Positions 37,680 through 47,841 of a stretch of 64,000 nucleotides of DNA are shown here, piece by piece. Every line of letters starts with the position of its first letter. The stretch's first letter is position 1. Origin of the DNA: Magnolia sinica (Eukaryota; Streptophyta; Magnoliopsida; Magnoliales; Magnoliaceae); contig NC_080587.1 in the NCBI RefSeq assembly GCF_029962835.1, forward strand, positions 57,069,528 to 57,133,527, read 5' to 3'. The notes beneath the pieces were generated by a model. That model was not told the DNA's origin and ran no database searches. It was given only the letters and a program-made list of their open reading frames with translations. The position numbers and the translations under genes are program-made.

Positions 37680-37826
37680 AAAAATAAAAATACCGGCAAG
37701 CTTAGGAACAGCTCTCCAGCAGCATTGGCCATTGGTGAGTATGAAATTGATAAGCTTCTTATCTTCTTCAGCTGTCCATGGCCCCTTCTTCAGTCCCACC
37801 TTATCACAACATGGTTGTCTTCCCAT
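36111..37826 (-). CDS. MYB20/MYB43-like: R2R3-MYB transcription factor, subgroup 8 (MYB20/43 type)
   Basis: Three exons join to a 293-residue protein: 37826-37694 (133 bp), 37026-36897 (130 bp) and 36729-36111 (619 bp, stop TGA). Both introns are GT-AG, sit at the usual R2R3-MYB positions (inside Gly45 and Arg88), and the first two exon sizes are the family standard. R2 spans about residues 14-61 with Trp17, Trp37 and Trp57; R3 spans about 67-112 with Leu70, Trp89 and Trp108. The start [17 protein letters not shown] and the post-R3 [16 protein letters not shown] are typical of subgroup 8. Known members act in the nucleus as activators of lignin and phenylalanine-pathway genes in secondary-wall cells. 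R3 lacks the bHLH-binding signature. The C-terminus is acidic, with Gln136-143, serine runs and a WSDSMCLWG segment, so an activation role is inferred. The ATG has A at -3 and G at +4. The exact orthologue (MYB20, 42, 43 or 85) is unresolved. Confidence 0.93.
36564..36587 (-). repeat. CAA repeat coding for polyglutamine
   Basis: Eight glutamine codons (residues 136-143), seven CAA and one CAG, just after the DNA-binding domain. Such tracts vary in length between alleles. Confidence 0.9.
36730..36896 (-). other. MYB intron 2 (167 bp)
   Basis: GT donor after AAC AG and acceptor TACAG before ATGG, restoring Arg88 and Trp89. Confidence 0.88.
37027..37693 (-). other. MYB intron 1 (667 bp) packed with CT/GA tracts
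   Basis: GT donor at 37693 and AG acceptor at 37027. On the plus strand it holds (CT)n runs at about 37148-37161, 37172-37204, 37216-37266, 37402-37432 and 37561-37589, and one (GA)n run at about 37637-37676. The first three CT runs are each preceded by AAACAGCAAT, forming a compound repeat. Flanking sequence such as TATCCAATACTAC (37338, 37470) is also duplicated, so the intron seems to have grown by repeat duplication. Confidence 0.88.
37561..37676. repeat. Inverted (CT)n-(GA)n pair in MYB intron 1
   Basis: A CT run of about 29 bases and a GA run of about 40 bases, 47 bases apart, are reverse complements and could pair as a hairpin in the transcript. Confidence 0.75.
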
Positions 37827-37895
37827 CCTTTTTCAATCCCCCAAACACCCTTTCTCAATCCAATCCAATCCAATCCACTCCACTCTAAAAATTTC

Positions 37896-37945
<50 letters not shown>

Positions 37946-37960
37946 CGAGCGAGCGAGCTA
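37827..37960 (-). promoter_or_regulatory. MYB 5' leader with (GA)n and GAGC repeats
   Basis: Between the ATG and the predicted start site are CAATC repeats (about 37855-37875), a (GA)n run (37900-37942, CT on the sense strand) and GAGC repeats to 37958. GAGA-type runs are bound by plant BBR/BPC proteins. The leader length is inferred from the TATA box. Confidence 0.55.
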
Positions 37961-37986
37961 AGACATCTAAAACGATCCCACTATCC

Positions 37987-37994
37987 TTTATAAA
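37987..37994 (-). promoter_or_regulatory. TATA box of the MYB gene
   Basis: TTTATAAA lies 161 bases before the ATG on the sense strand. A start site about 30 bases downstream would give a leader of roughly 130 bases. Confidence 0.6.
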
Positions 37995-38046
37995 CCATCG
38001 ACCCTCCAAAGGACAGGCCTTGTTTTCAAATGCAAGTCACCACGCA

Positions 38047-38251
38047 CACGTGTCGCAGCGCCTCCGCGTATTGCACGTGCGATGTCGTTCATGAAAAGGC
38101 CACCTCATCCACACCCTTTCTTGCTTTTCAAGCGTGCCCTGCGTGAGAGAGAGAGAGAGGGAGAGAGATATTGAACGGAGAGAAAATCGGATTCATGGAT
38201 CCCGTATACGGTATTTTACGTCCACATACATCCCATCTTTCCCACCACGTG
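38047..38251. promoter_or_regulatory. Three CACGTG boxes upstream of the MYB gene
   Basis: CACGTG at 38047-38052, 38074-38079 and 38246-38251, within 60-260 bases upstream of the TATA box. Two are in ACACGTGT and GCACGTGC contexts. G-boxes of this kind bind bZIP and bHLH factors, and ACGTGT(C) fits abscisic-acid response elements. A fourth is at 38530-38535. Confidence 0.55.
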
Positions 38252-38529
38252 TCACTTCACTAATCATCCTAGCCGTTAAAACTCCATGCCCCACCACGAA
38301 GATCAACCGTGTCGAAATTTCCCTTGTTCCGATCAACCGTGTCAAACTTTCGAATTTACTGGTCTGACTCAGCATTCTGATATGGCCCACCTAATGAGTA
38401 GATCAACATGATTTCCATCCTGTGGTCCATATTTTGTAAGGACAGGATGTCCCACACGCGTGATAATTTGGTGGGGGGACAGCAGGCTGTATGTGAATAT
38501 CCAAATAAAGTGTTATTATCTCTCTTATA

Positions 38530-38535
38530 CACGTG
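38530..38535. promoter_or_regulatory. Distal CACGTG box
   Basis: ACACGTGTCGAC context, about 540 bases upstream of the MYB TATA box. Confidence 0.35.
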
Positions 38536-38736
38536 TCGACTAGAGAGTACGTACGATTTGCTTGGGTTTTTCTTTTTGTACAAGTTTCGACCGACGGTTT
38601 GGTGATCAGAACCGTTGGTATGATGGGCCACACCGAGGTAGGTCCGTGCAGTAAAATCCTCTTATCTGAGAAAATCCTCACTCTTATCCATATATTCAAC
38701 TGAAATCTTGATAAAGACTTGTAATCTTCTATTCTG

Positions 38737-39283
38737 GGAGATTTTCTGACTCGGATTTAGTGACCCCACCAGTACTTAAATCTCGGTACTGGTCGATTAT
38801 GTGGGCCCCACCATGATATATTTGTTTTATCCATGCTGTCCATCCATTTTTGCAGATCATTTTACGGTAAATGGCAGAAAATGAGGCAGATCTAAATCTC
38901 AGCTGGACCACACCACAGAAAACAGTGGTGATTGAACGACCCTCGTTAAAATTTTCTTAGGGCCCACCATAACGTGTATCTGTCATTTAAATTGGGAATT
39001 AGGTCACACTGATTTGGAAGAAGGGAAAACACAAATATCAGCTTAATCCAAAAATTTTGTGGCCCTTAAGAAGTTTTTACTGGTGGACGTTCAATCAACA
39101 GTGGTGTGGTCCACCTGATATTTGAATCTGCCTCATTTTTGGGCCAGTGCCTTAAAATGAGTTGGAGAAATAGATGAACGGAATGAATAAATAAATACAT
39201 CATGCTGGGCCCACCGCACCGACTAGTACGGACATGGTACTGTAGGTGTCGCTACCGAAATCAGAGACCGAGATTTTCCTGCC
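38737..39283. mobile_element. Foldback element copy at 38.7 kb
   Basis: Outer inverted ends (GGGAGATTTTCTGACTCGG and, inverse, GGAAAATCTCGGTCTCTG) enclose the family arms GTGGGCCCCACCATGATATA and CATCATGCTGGGCCCACC. It is the copy nearest the MYB promoter. Confidence 0.7.
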
Positions 39284-39322
39284 CCCACAGTACGTAGCTA
39301 GAGACGGACGGTCATGTCAGGG

Positions 39323-39772
39323 GCTCCATGGGCCCACTGTGATATATATATGTTTTATCTACGCCGTTCATTTATTTTGACATTTCAATTTATGGTATGA
39401 GCCATAAAAGGAAGCAGATCTAATGCTTAAGTAAACGATAACATAGGAAGCAGTGGAGATTGAAAGCCTACCGTTGAAAATTAATTAGGAGCCACAGACA
39501 GAAGCTTGTAACCAAAATGATATTTACGTTTTCCTTCATCCAGGTCTACAGGATCCTATGAACAGGTTGGATGGAAAATAAAAAACAAGGTGGGCCTTAA
39601 GAAGTTTTAAAAAGTAGGAGTTCAATCACCACTTCTTCCTGTGATGTGGCCCACAAGAACTTTCAATTTACCTCCTTTCAAGGCTTCTGTCCTAAGATGA
39701 TCTTGAAAAATAAGTGAACGGTGTGGATAAAACATATACATCATGGTGGCTCTACAGCCCTATCAGGACTGT
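39323..39772. mobile_element. Foldback element copy at 39.3 kb
   Basis: Arms ATGGGCCCACTGTGATATAT and ACATATACATCATGGTGG. The middle matches the family (GTTGGATGGAAAATAAAAAA, GTGATGTGGCCCAC). Confidence 0.65.
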
Positions 39773-39817
39773 ACCTCTGTAACCAGGCACTGTTTAGGAT
39801 TGTAGCCATTGAGAGCG

Positions 39818-40361
39818 GATCAGCTGTTACCCGAGTAACACGGAACACCTTACTTAGTGTTACTCTTACCTAGTGGGGCTTACCTTGATGATTTTATTTT
39901 TTCATATCCACGCCGTCCATCCGTTTTTTCAGATCATTTAAGGTAGTTATAGTTAAACTTAAGTAGATCCAAATATCTGGTGAACCACACCATTGTAAAA
40001 AGTGGTGAACGGCCGTTAAAAGATTTTTTTAGGCCACGAAAGTTTTGTACGAAGCAAATCTTTGTATTTTCCCTTCATCTGGGTTTTTTTTATTTTTACC
40101 TTATCAACTTGGTTGGATGTAAACTAAACATAACAGATATGCTTACAATGGCCCTTACCATGTTTTTAATGGTGAACGTTAAATCATCACTGTTTCTTGT
40201 GGTGTGGTCCACCTGATATTTGGATATGCTTAAAGTTTAGGACCACATGCTGGAATGGTCTTTAAAAACGGATGAACGGAGTGGATATACAACATATCTT
40301 CAAGGTGGGCCGTACGGTAAGGGTAACATCCACTAACTTGTTACCCGACTAACACCTAATC
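39818..40361. mobile_element. Foldback element copy at 39.8 kb, distinct ends
   Basis: Terminal inverted repeats GATCAGCTGTTACCCGAGTA and, inverse, GATTAGGTGTTAGTCGGGTA lead into the usual arms. Its ends differ from the GGAAACGGATTGG subfamily, so it is a separate subfamily. No clear target duplication. Confidence 0.65.
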
Positions 40362-41019
40362 AGCCCACCTAGCAACCGTGGTGGGCCCTACGATATTAAA
40401 CGGTTGAGATCCCCGAAAATGGCCCCACTTATACAACCTGAAATCCATACAACCATGGAAACACTGATCGGGCATTGTTTTGATGAGCTTTGCTCATACC
40501 ACATGTGTTGCAAACCATATACACGCATCACATGTTCCATCGTGGCAGACGGGTACAATATCCTAGCCATATATCATGTGGGCGTCACCATTTAAATTTT
40601 GTTTCCTGAATAATATAACTGGTTCGCATAGGAGGGAGGTCACAATTTTAGAAATAAATGGATGAATTATAATACCTGGCAAAGATTTCTCAGCCATATA
40701 TTGGTTTTTCATGACCCACCTGATGGGTGGACGGATCTGTTTCTTAACCCATGGTATTTATATAGTTGCAGTCACGTAGATTGATTGGATCTCACATATA
40801 TACTTAAACATATGCACATATGTGGCGTGTAACGCATCTGGGATGAGTGAATCTCTTGCATTAATGCCTATTTCGGGGTACGCAGATTGCATACTGACAT
40901 TGTCAGTAGCTCACTACTGGATGGGAAGAGAATTGGCTGGTGTACCGCACATCAGCTATCTGGCTGGTGTGGGTACGCGTCGTGAGCTCTGAGTTGTACG
41001 AACGGTTCAAGGGAAATCA

Positions 41020-41180
41020 AAGTTACATGGTGTATTTATTATATCCACACCGTCCATTCATTTTGTGAAGTCATTTTAGATTATAGTAACAAAAACGATT
41101 CATATGCAAAGCTTAGGTGAACCACACCAAAAATAACAGTGGGACCATGATTCTTATCGTTAAAACATACGCAAACCTGC
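41020..41180. mobile_element. Half foldback copy at 41.0 kb
   Basis: Only a left arm (CACACCGTCCATTCATTTTG to ACCACACCAAAAATAACAGT) is present. Confidence 0.5.
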
Positions 41181-41189
41181 TTCCAATTG

Positions 41190-41860
41190 CGTGCTGAGTA
41201 AACTCTATGGGCCCACTGTGATATATTCATTTTATCCACTCCGTCCATCCATTTTCCCAGCTCATTTTAGGTCACGTAAACAAAATTGAAGCATATCCAG
41301 ACCTCATCGGACCACACTACAGAAAAAAGTGTGATTGAACACCTACCGTAGAAAGATTCTCAAGGGCCACAAAAGTTTTAGATCAAGCTAATATTTATGT
41401 TTTACGTTCATCTATGTCTATTGATCTTATAAACAGATTGGATGACAAATAAATATAACCGTGGGACCTAAGAAAGTTTCAATGGTGAACGTCGCATATA
41501 GGTCATGCATCCACGGTGGGTCCCACACTTGCTGAGTTACTCAGTAGGCAATTCGCTGCCCACCTCTTTCTTTCTGCGGTCACTTGAGATTCTGTTCTGC
41601 TTCAATTTTGGGCTGACGTCTAAAAATGAGCTTAAAAAATGGATGGACGGTGTAGATAAGACATGCATCTACGGTGGGTCCCACAGAGAGTACTCAGTAC
41701 TAGCTTGCTGAGTTACTCAGTGGGCAATTTGCTGCCCACCTTTTTCTTTCTGTGGTTGCCTGAGCTTTTTTTCTGCCTCATTTTTGGACTGACGTTAGAA
41801 ATAGGCATGGACGGTGTGGACATCATGGTGGGCCCATAGAGCAGCGTCAGTGCGTGCCCC
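41190..41860. mobile_element. Foldback copy at 41.2 kb with duplicated right end
   Basis: The left end GTGCTGAGTAAACTCTATGG has its inverse at the right (ACTGAGTAACTCAGC). The right arm region is present twice in tandem: a stretch from TTGCTGAGTTACTCAG near 41529 to about 41690, and again from about 41711 to 41850. Confidence 0.6.
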
Positions 41861-42239
41861 TGTTTTGCATTCTATAAGTGGACCACATTGCATAGAACAC
41901 ATACATCATGGTAGAAAATACACAAATTAAGCCTTCCATAAGTGGACCACATTGGACAGATCATAATCCCAAATCAGATTGATTAAACGATTGTAACCTT
42001 TGATTATTTGACTGATTTTCATTTTAACCATCAAATGGATATCTACCAATCACTTATTAATGACTTCATTAAAACATAATTATTTCTCTATGGCCCATCG
42101 AAAGTGGGGTCCATGATTTGGACGACTCGATTGAGTTATTTGCACGCCGGGTTATAATTTATGAGTGCATGTGTAGTGACCATCATACGCCGGTAGAGTA
42201 TTGGTCTACCCAAAGACGGTTATTACTTATTTTTGCCAG

Positions 42240-43500
42240 AGAAATTCACCACCGTACATGCAACTTTTGAATGTACGGACGAACATTTGAAGACCAAAAT
42301 ACCCCTGCCTTCCTTTCAGAAGCGGATTGGCTGACGTGCGAAGACGAGCGCTGACGCTCGGACGCGGAGGAAAGGGATTGGCTGCTCCCCCTGACACCAG
42401 CCATCCCCTTGACAACAGCCGATGGCTGATGGTCGGTGATATGTGGGCCCCACCACAATGTGTGTGTTTCGTCCATGCCGTCCATCTATTTTTAGATATC
42501 ATTTTACCGAATGATTCCAAAAAAGAGGTATATCCAAATCTCAAGCGGACCACATTATAGGAAACAGTGTTGAATGAGGGTCGACCATTAAAAACATTTT
42601 GGGGGCTATAAAAGCTTTGGATGAAGCTGATCTTTACTTTTAATCTTCATCTGGGCCTGTATGATCTAATGAACATATTTGATGTCAAATAAACAGTATA
42701 GTGGGCCTTAGGAGGATTTTAATGGTGGATATCTAATCACTACTGTTTTCATGTGGTGTGGTCCTCTTGATATTTATATTCCTCTCATTTTTGGGATAGT
42801 TAATAAAATGATCTGTAAAAATGGATGAACGGAATGGATGAAACACATACATCATGGTGAGCCCACAGAGCACCGACGACCAGTCACGGAGCTGGTGGCA
42901 GGGGGAGTAACCAATCCGTTTCGATGCGGATTAGAGTAGCGAGTCGGCTACTGAAGTGACGTCGCCAAGTTCTGTGGGCCCCAATATGATGTATATGTTA
43001 TATCCACACCGTCCATCTACTTTTAGATATCATTTTAAGGTATGAACCAAAGAATGAGACAAATAAAAATCTGCAGTGGACCCCACCAAAAAAAACAGTA
43101 GGGAGAGTGAGTCCCACCGTTGAAATTATTCTAAGGCCCATCATAATGTTTATTTGAAATCCAACCTGTTAAAAAGTTAAAAAAAGACATGAAATAAGGG
43201 AAAACACAAATATCATCTTGAACTAAAACTTTTTGGCCTTTAGAAGTTTTTAATGGTGGGCGTCACTGTCCCACTGTTTTCTGTGCTGGGGTCCACCGGA
43301 GATTTGGATTTAACTCGTTCTTTGTATATTGCCGTAAAATGATCTCTCCAAATGAATGAAAGGTGTGGATACAAAACATACATCATGGTGGGGCCCACGA
43401 GCGTCAGCGCTCGTCAATCCGGTTGGGAAAGGAAGGCAGGGGTATTTTGGTCCTTAAAAGCTCGTCCGTACGTCCAACGTCTAAGTTGGTAAGATTAGTT
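42240..43500. mobile_element. Larger foldback element interrupted by a second copy
   Basis: Inverted ends contain ACCAAAATACCCCTGCCTTC (left, about 42293) and its near inverse GGAAGGCAGGGGTATTTTGG (right, about 43432), and GACGAGCGCTGACGCTCG (left) with its inverse near 43398. Between them lies a family body at about 42980-43400 and, nested on the left, the copy at 42370-42922. Confidence 0.65.
42370..42922. mobile_element. Foldback MITE, GGAAACGG subfamily, 42.4 kb
   Basis: Ends GAAAGGGATTGGCTGCTCCC and, inverse, GAAACGGATTGGTTACTCCC. Flanks GACGCGGAG (42361-42369) and GATGCGGAT (42923-42931) match at seven of nine bases, a decayed 9-bp duplication. It inserted into an older member of the family. 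Confidence 0.75.
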
Positions 43501-44204
43501 TTTGAATCCAACTCGAAGGCACACATCCCAGCACGGGAGACTTGTGAGAGATCTCAACCATTCATCATGTTGGCTCCCACGCTTTATATAATTTGAAATA
43601 AGAATCAGTTCTGTCCGCCTATTAATGGGCCCACACTTTTAAAGGAATGGTCGACTGAAAAAGTCGATTTCCAATCCACATTCAACGTGCAGTGTCGAAG
43701 GGACCAGCTTGTCTTTAGACAGCACATGCACTGTTTGGCCCACCAAATGAAGAGCATGTACCGTATTCAAATGCATACATCCTACTCATGACTTTAATGC
43801 ACCTACGCATGCCTCAATCAAGGACGTTGAAATCATGATTCATATTGTCGATTGTAGATAACCCAGATATCAACCTGGCCAGATAATCCTAACCATCTGA
43901 TTTCTTCAGATTAATTTCGACCGCCGACAAACTTTTCAACGGTCGATAGCCATGGGATCGTTCTTTTAGTGTGATTCTCCGAACTATGCTGTATCGATAC
44001 CGATGGTCATGATTTGGACGGTCTGAATATAAAGGCCTGTATGCCACGTGTACGGTACTACGTAGCCAATGGGTAGCTTCTTCTTCTTTTCTTTTCTTTT
44101 TTTTTTGGCGTTTTAACTCTTTTTTCTGCCGTTCACACGTATGAATGCGGGGATTCGACGGATGGGCCCACACGCATATTTCACGCGTTATGGGACTTGG
44201 ATTG

Positions 44205-44745
44205 GATGGTGGAGCACGTAGCACCGACTTCGGCACTGTTAGCTGCTGGAAAAGCTCCATGCGCCAAACCAAGATGCATGTGTTTTATCCACGCCGTTTA
44301 TCTATTTTTCCTGTTCATTTTAAGATATGAGCCCATAAATGAGATAGATATGAATCTCAGGTGGACCACACAATAGGAAACAGTGTCGATTGAACTCCAA
44401 CCATTAAAACCTTTTTCGATGCTACAAAAGTTTTGGATGAAGATGATATTTCTGTTTTCCCTTCATCAAGCTCTGTGTGACCTAATTAACAGGTTAGATG
44501 GCAAATAAACATTATAGTAGGCCTGTGAAAATTTTTAACGGTGGGCATTCAATCACCACCATTTCCTATGGTGTGGTCCACCTGAGATTTGGATCCACCT
44601 CATTTTTGGGCTCATGCCCTGAAATGAGCTGAAAAAATGAATGAACGGCGTGGGTAGAAAACATACATAATGGTGGGGTCCACATAGCTTTTCAAGCAGC
44701 ACACTGTGTAGCCGTCGGTGATATGCGCTATACCACGCAATCCGA
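44205..44745. mobile_element. Foldback element copy at 44.2 kb
   Basis: Inverted ends with GCACCGACTTCGGCACTG and CTGCTGGAAAAGCT match the inverse of the right end (CACCGACGGCTACACAGTG, CTGCTTGAAAAGCT). Typical family body. Confidence 0.7.
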
Positions 44746-45018
44746 GTCAGCAATACGCGTGTGTACTTAAAAAGTGAATGAGACATCCGAGCAGTCAATA
44801 CTTAGATGGACCATGCAGAAACATCCAGACGGTCAACTCATCAGGTGGGCCACGCGTCTATAATACATGTGGTCCATTGGGAAGAATTTGAAGCCGCCCC
44901 CTTCGATTTTGCCATAGGTGAATGCCACGTCATACACTGCCTGAGATGATCACTTGTCTGGTTTGCGCCTGTGCTGCGTGCAAGGTGCGTGTAGGACTTG
45001 GCGTCCTCGGCGTTGAGG

Positions 45019-45420
45019 CCCTTACAGTGGGGCCCACCTTTATTAATTATTCTTTATCCACACCATCCATTCGTTTTTTCATATCATTTTACGGCGTGAT
45101 GTCAAAAATGAGATAGATCTAAATCTATGGGGAGTATATCAAAGGTAACAGTAGTGATTTGACTGTTAAAAACTTGTTGTGGGCCGTCGAAAGTTTTGGA
45201 TCAAGCTATTATTTGTTTATTCAAATCATTTGGTTTTATGTGACCTTATCAACATGTTCAATAGCTAATAAACATTAATAATGGCCCTAGGAAGGTTTTT
45301 AATGGTGGGACATCCAATCACCACTGTTTCTTTTAGTAAGGTACACCCAAGATTTGAATCTGCTTTATTTTTTTTTTGTTCATGCCTTAAAATGATACGT
45401 GAAAGGGTCCCACCATCTTG
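45019..45420. mobile_element. Foldback element copy at 45.0 kb
   Basis: Left arm GTGGGGCCCACCTTTATTAA; right arm AAATGATACGTGAAAGGGTC CCACC is truncated. Two further family-like ends follow to 45540. Confidence 0.6.
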
Positions 45421-45727
45421 GGCAAGGCTGGGGCTGGGGTGCACCTAATCTTTCCCCCGGCATGGAATATGTACATTAAGGTGGGCCCCACGGTAAGGGC
45501 CGCACCATCCTAAAGACAGGGTTACACCTAATCTACTCCCCCACTGAGGTGAGTGGATCCCTGACCGACTGACCCACCATGATATACATGCTTTTTTTTT
45601 TTTTTTTAACACACGCACATACACCTCCAGACACTCACACTGTAGTGGGATTTCACCACCTATGGGTACTCGAATCCTTGACCAGGTGTTGAAACTCTTG
45701 AGAGTCTACCACCCGAGCAAGAGCAAG

Positions 45728-46105
45728 GACACCCATGATATATATACATGCCTTACGTCCATATCTTCCATCCGTTTTTGACAGCTCATACGAAAATTGA
45801 AGCAGATCCAAATCTAAGGTGGACCACAGAAAATAGTGGTGACTGATCCTTGAAAACTTCCTGTGAGCCACTAAAGTTTTGGATCAAGCTGATATTTGTG
45901 CAGTCCCTTCGTTGGGGTCTACGTCATTATCAGCAGGTTTGATGGCAAATAAACATTCGGGTGGCTTTTAAGATGTTTTTAATGGTAGTATTCAATCACT
46001 ACTGTTTCCTATTTCATATGGTGTGGCCCACCTGAGATTTGAACTTGCTTCATTTTTGGGATCGTGCTGTAAAACGATCTATCAAAATGGGTAGTCGGCA
46101 TGGAT
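45728..46105. mobile_element. Foldback element copy at 45.7 kb
   Basis: Body with ATCTTCCATCCGTTTTTGAC to AAAATGGGTAGTCGGCATGG. Outer ends not resolved. A lone right half of the family lies at about 46425-46545. Confidence 0.6.
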
Positions 46106-46937
46106 ATAAGGCAGGTAAATCACGTTCACCCCTATAGTCAAGGATCCACCGACTACCTGAAAAATATTGGCATAATAGTACTCTCTCACTGACTTTTCTT
46201 GATTGAATGTCGAATGATCTCGCTCTAAACACTCTTTTTTAGGCCACTGATTGGACTGCTGAACTGCTGCCAGTCTTTTAAGTGTTATTGGTTTTGAATT
46301 CGGTCACATGTATTGTGTACGTATGTATATGTGCCACCCTAGGTATCAAAATAGTCGGCTTGTAACTGAATATGTAACATCATGTTGATGGTTTTTTTTT
46401 TTTTTCCGGTAGGTATTCCAAACCCTACAGTTTCCTATGATGTGGCGCACATGAGATTTGGATTGCCCTCAATTTTGGGCCCCTGCCCTAACTTTGACGG
46501 ACAAAACTAATGGACGGTGTAGATTTGTCACATCATTTCTGTGGGGCCAACCTCCTTTTTTATATAAAAAAACAAAAACAAAAGGTGACGTGACGACGCA
46601 CGTCACCCCATGAACTAATTCTCCTCTCCCAAACACTTTCTCTTTCCCTCTTCTTCGCGATGCAGTTGCCGACCTGAACTCATCTTTCTATGCGTGCGAT
46701 CATCATAGTGGGACCCACTACTCAATCTGAACCGTCTAATGGACCTGGACCCTTGAGTAACCATAACCCTTGAAATCCTTTACCTAAGAAAAATACCTTT
46801 GATGTGGCCCACCTTGAGCTTGATTTCAACTGGTTTTGAAACTCCCTTGCACCAAGACTGGTGGAACCTAATTAACGGCTTAGATTTCTCTCAACCATTT
46901 TGGTGGGCCTTGCATCACTACTCACTCCTCACTATTA

Positions 46938-47177
46938 CTAAAACCAAGAGCAAAAATCTTCCTTGTGCATGAAGTCACATTCAAACATGTTCATTCCTCT
47001 CTCGAACTCCTTCGGACATGAAACTTCCCATCGATAGGGAAGATTTTTCTCGGCGAATCTAACCCGTTCATTCATCAATTCATACTCATTGAAAGGCCTA
47101 CCATTCAAATCTCTAACAATTGAAATCTTCTTCTTCCAGTTTCTCGGTTCCATGAAACCAACATTTGCACCTTCCAA
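46938..47177 (-). CDS. Unassigned 79-codon open frame
   Basis: I do not recognise it. The translation contains MEPRNWKKKISIVRDLNGRP and NERVRFAEKNLPYRWEVSCP and ends with TAG. It is charged, has no low-complexity runs and lies outside the repeat families, unlike most open frames here. The bases just upstream (CTAATTAATTCTGAAG) look like an intron 3' end, so it could be the last exon of a host gene or a fragment of one. A hAT-like MITE sits 90 bases upstream. No other exon could be placed. Confidence 0.25.
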   Translation of the reverse strand: MEGANVGFMEPRNWKKKISIVRDLNGRPFNEYELMNERVRFAEKNLPYRWEVSCPKEFERGMNMFECDFMHKEDFCSWF

Positions 47178-47269
47178 CTTCAGAATTAATTAGTAAAATC
47201 AATCCAAACCTTTAATCTATAGGGCCCACAAGCTTTCTATGACCCATAAGAACCATCCACAACCATCAG

Positions 47270-47833
47270 TAGGGGTGTACACCGAGTCGAACTGGCCTTA
47301 GCTCAACTCGGCTTGGCCACTGACCCTAGCTTGAACTCGGCTCGGCTCGATCCTCGAGCTTGACTGGCCAGTTCGGCTCGGTTCGGTTAGCAGCTCAGGC
47401 TAGTTTGAGCCAAAATCAAGCCTTTGCGGCATTTTCACAAACACATGCAAAGCACTTTTAGTTTCTCACTATATGTAAAACAATAGTAAGTATTTCATCA
47501 AACACAAATTAGGCAACATCAAAATCAAGGAAAAATGGTATTTGTTTCGTATACATACCTTCCTTGCCACTAGCCGATACTTCGTTGAGTAATTTCATCA
47601 AACACTTGGTGAGCAACATCAAGTAACCGAGCCATTGAACTAGTTCAATCCGAGTTGGGGTTCGATCCGAGTCGAGTCGAGCTCAAGCAAGCTTGAACTC
47701 AGTTTGAAATTTTTTCGAGCTCAAAAAATTAACTCGACTCGGCTCGAACTCAACTTCGAACCGAGTCAAATCAACCTTTTTCGAGTCAAGTCGAGCGAGC
47801 TAACCGAGCTAACTCGGTTTGTGTACACCCCTA
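47270..47833. mobile_element. hAT-like MITE
   Basis: Ends TAGGGGTGTACACCGAGT and, inverse, TAGGGGTGTACACAAACC. The flanks ACCATCAG (47262-47269) and ATCGTCAG (47834-47841) match at six of eight bases, with transitions only, which fits an 8-bp hAT duplication. The inside is rich in CTCGAGC and GGCTCGG words, largely self-complementary. The open frame near its right end is part of the repeat. Confidence 0.75.
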
Positions 47834-47841
47834 ATCGTCAG

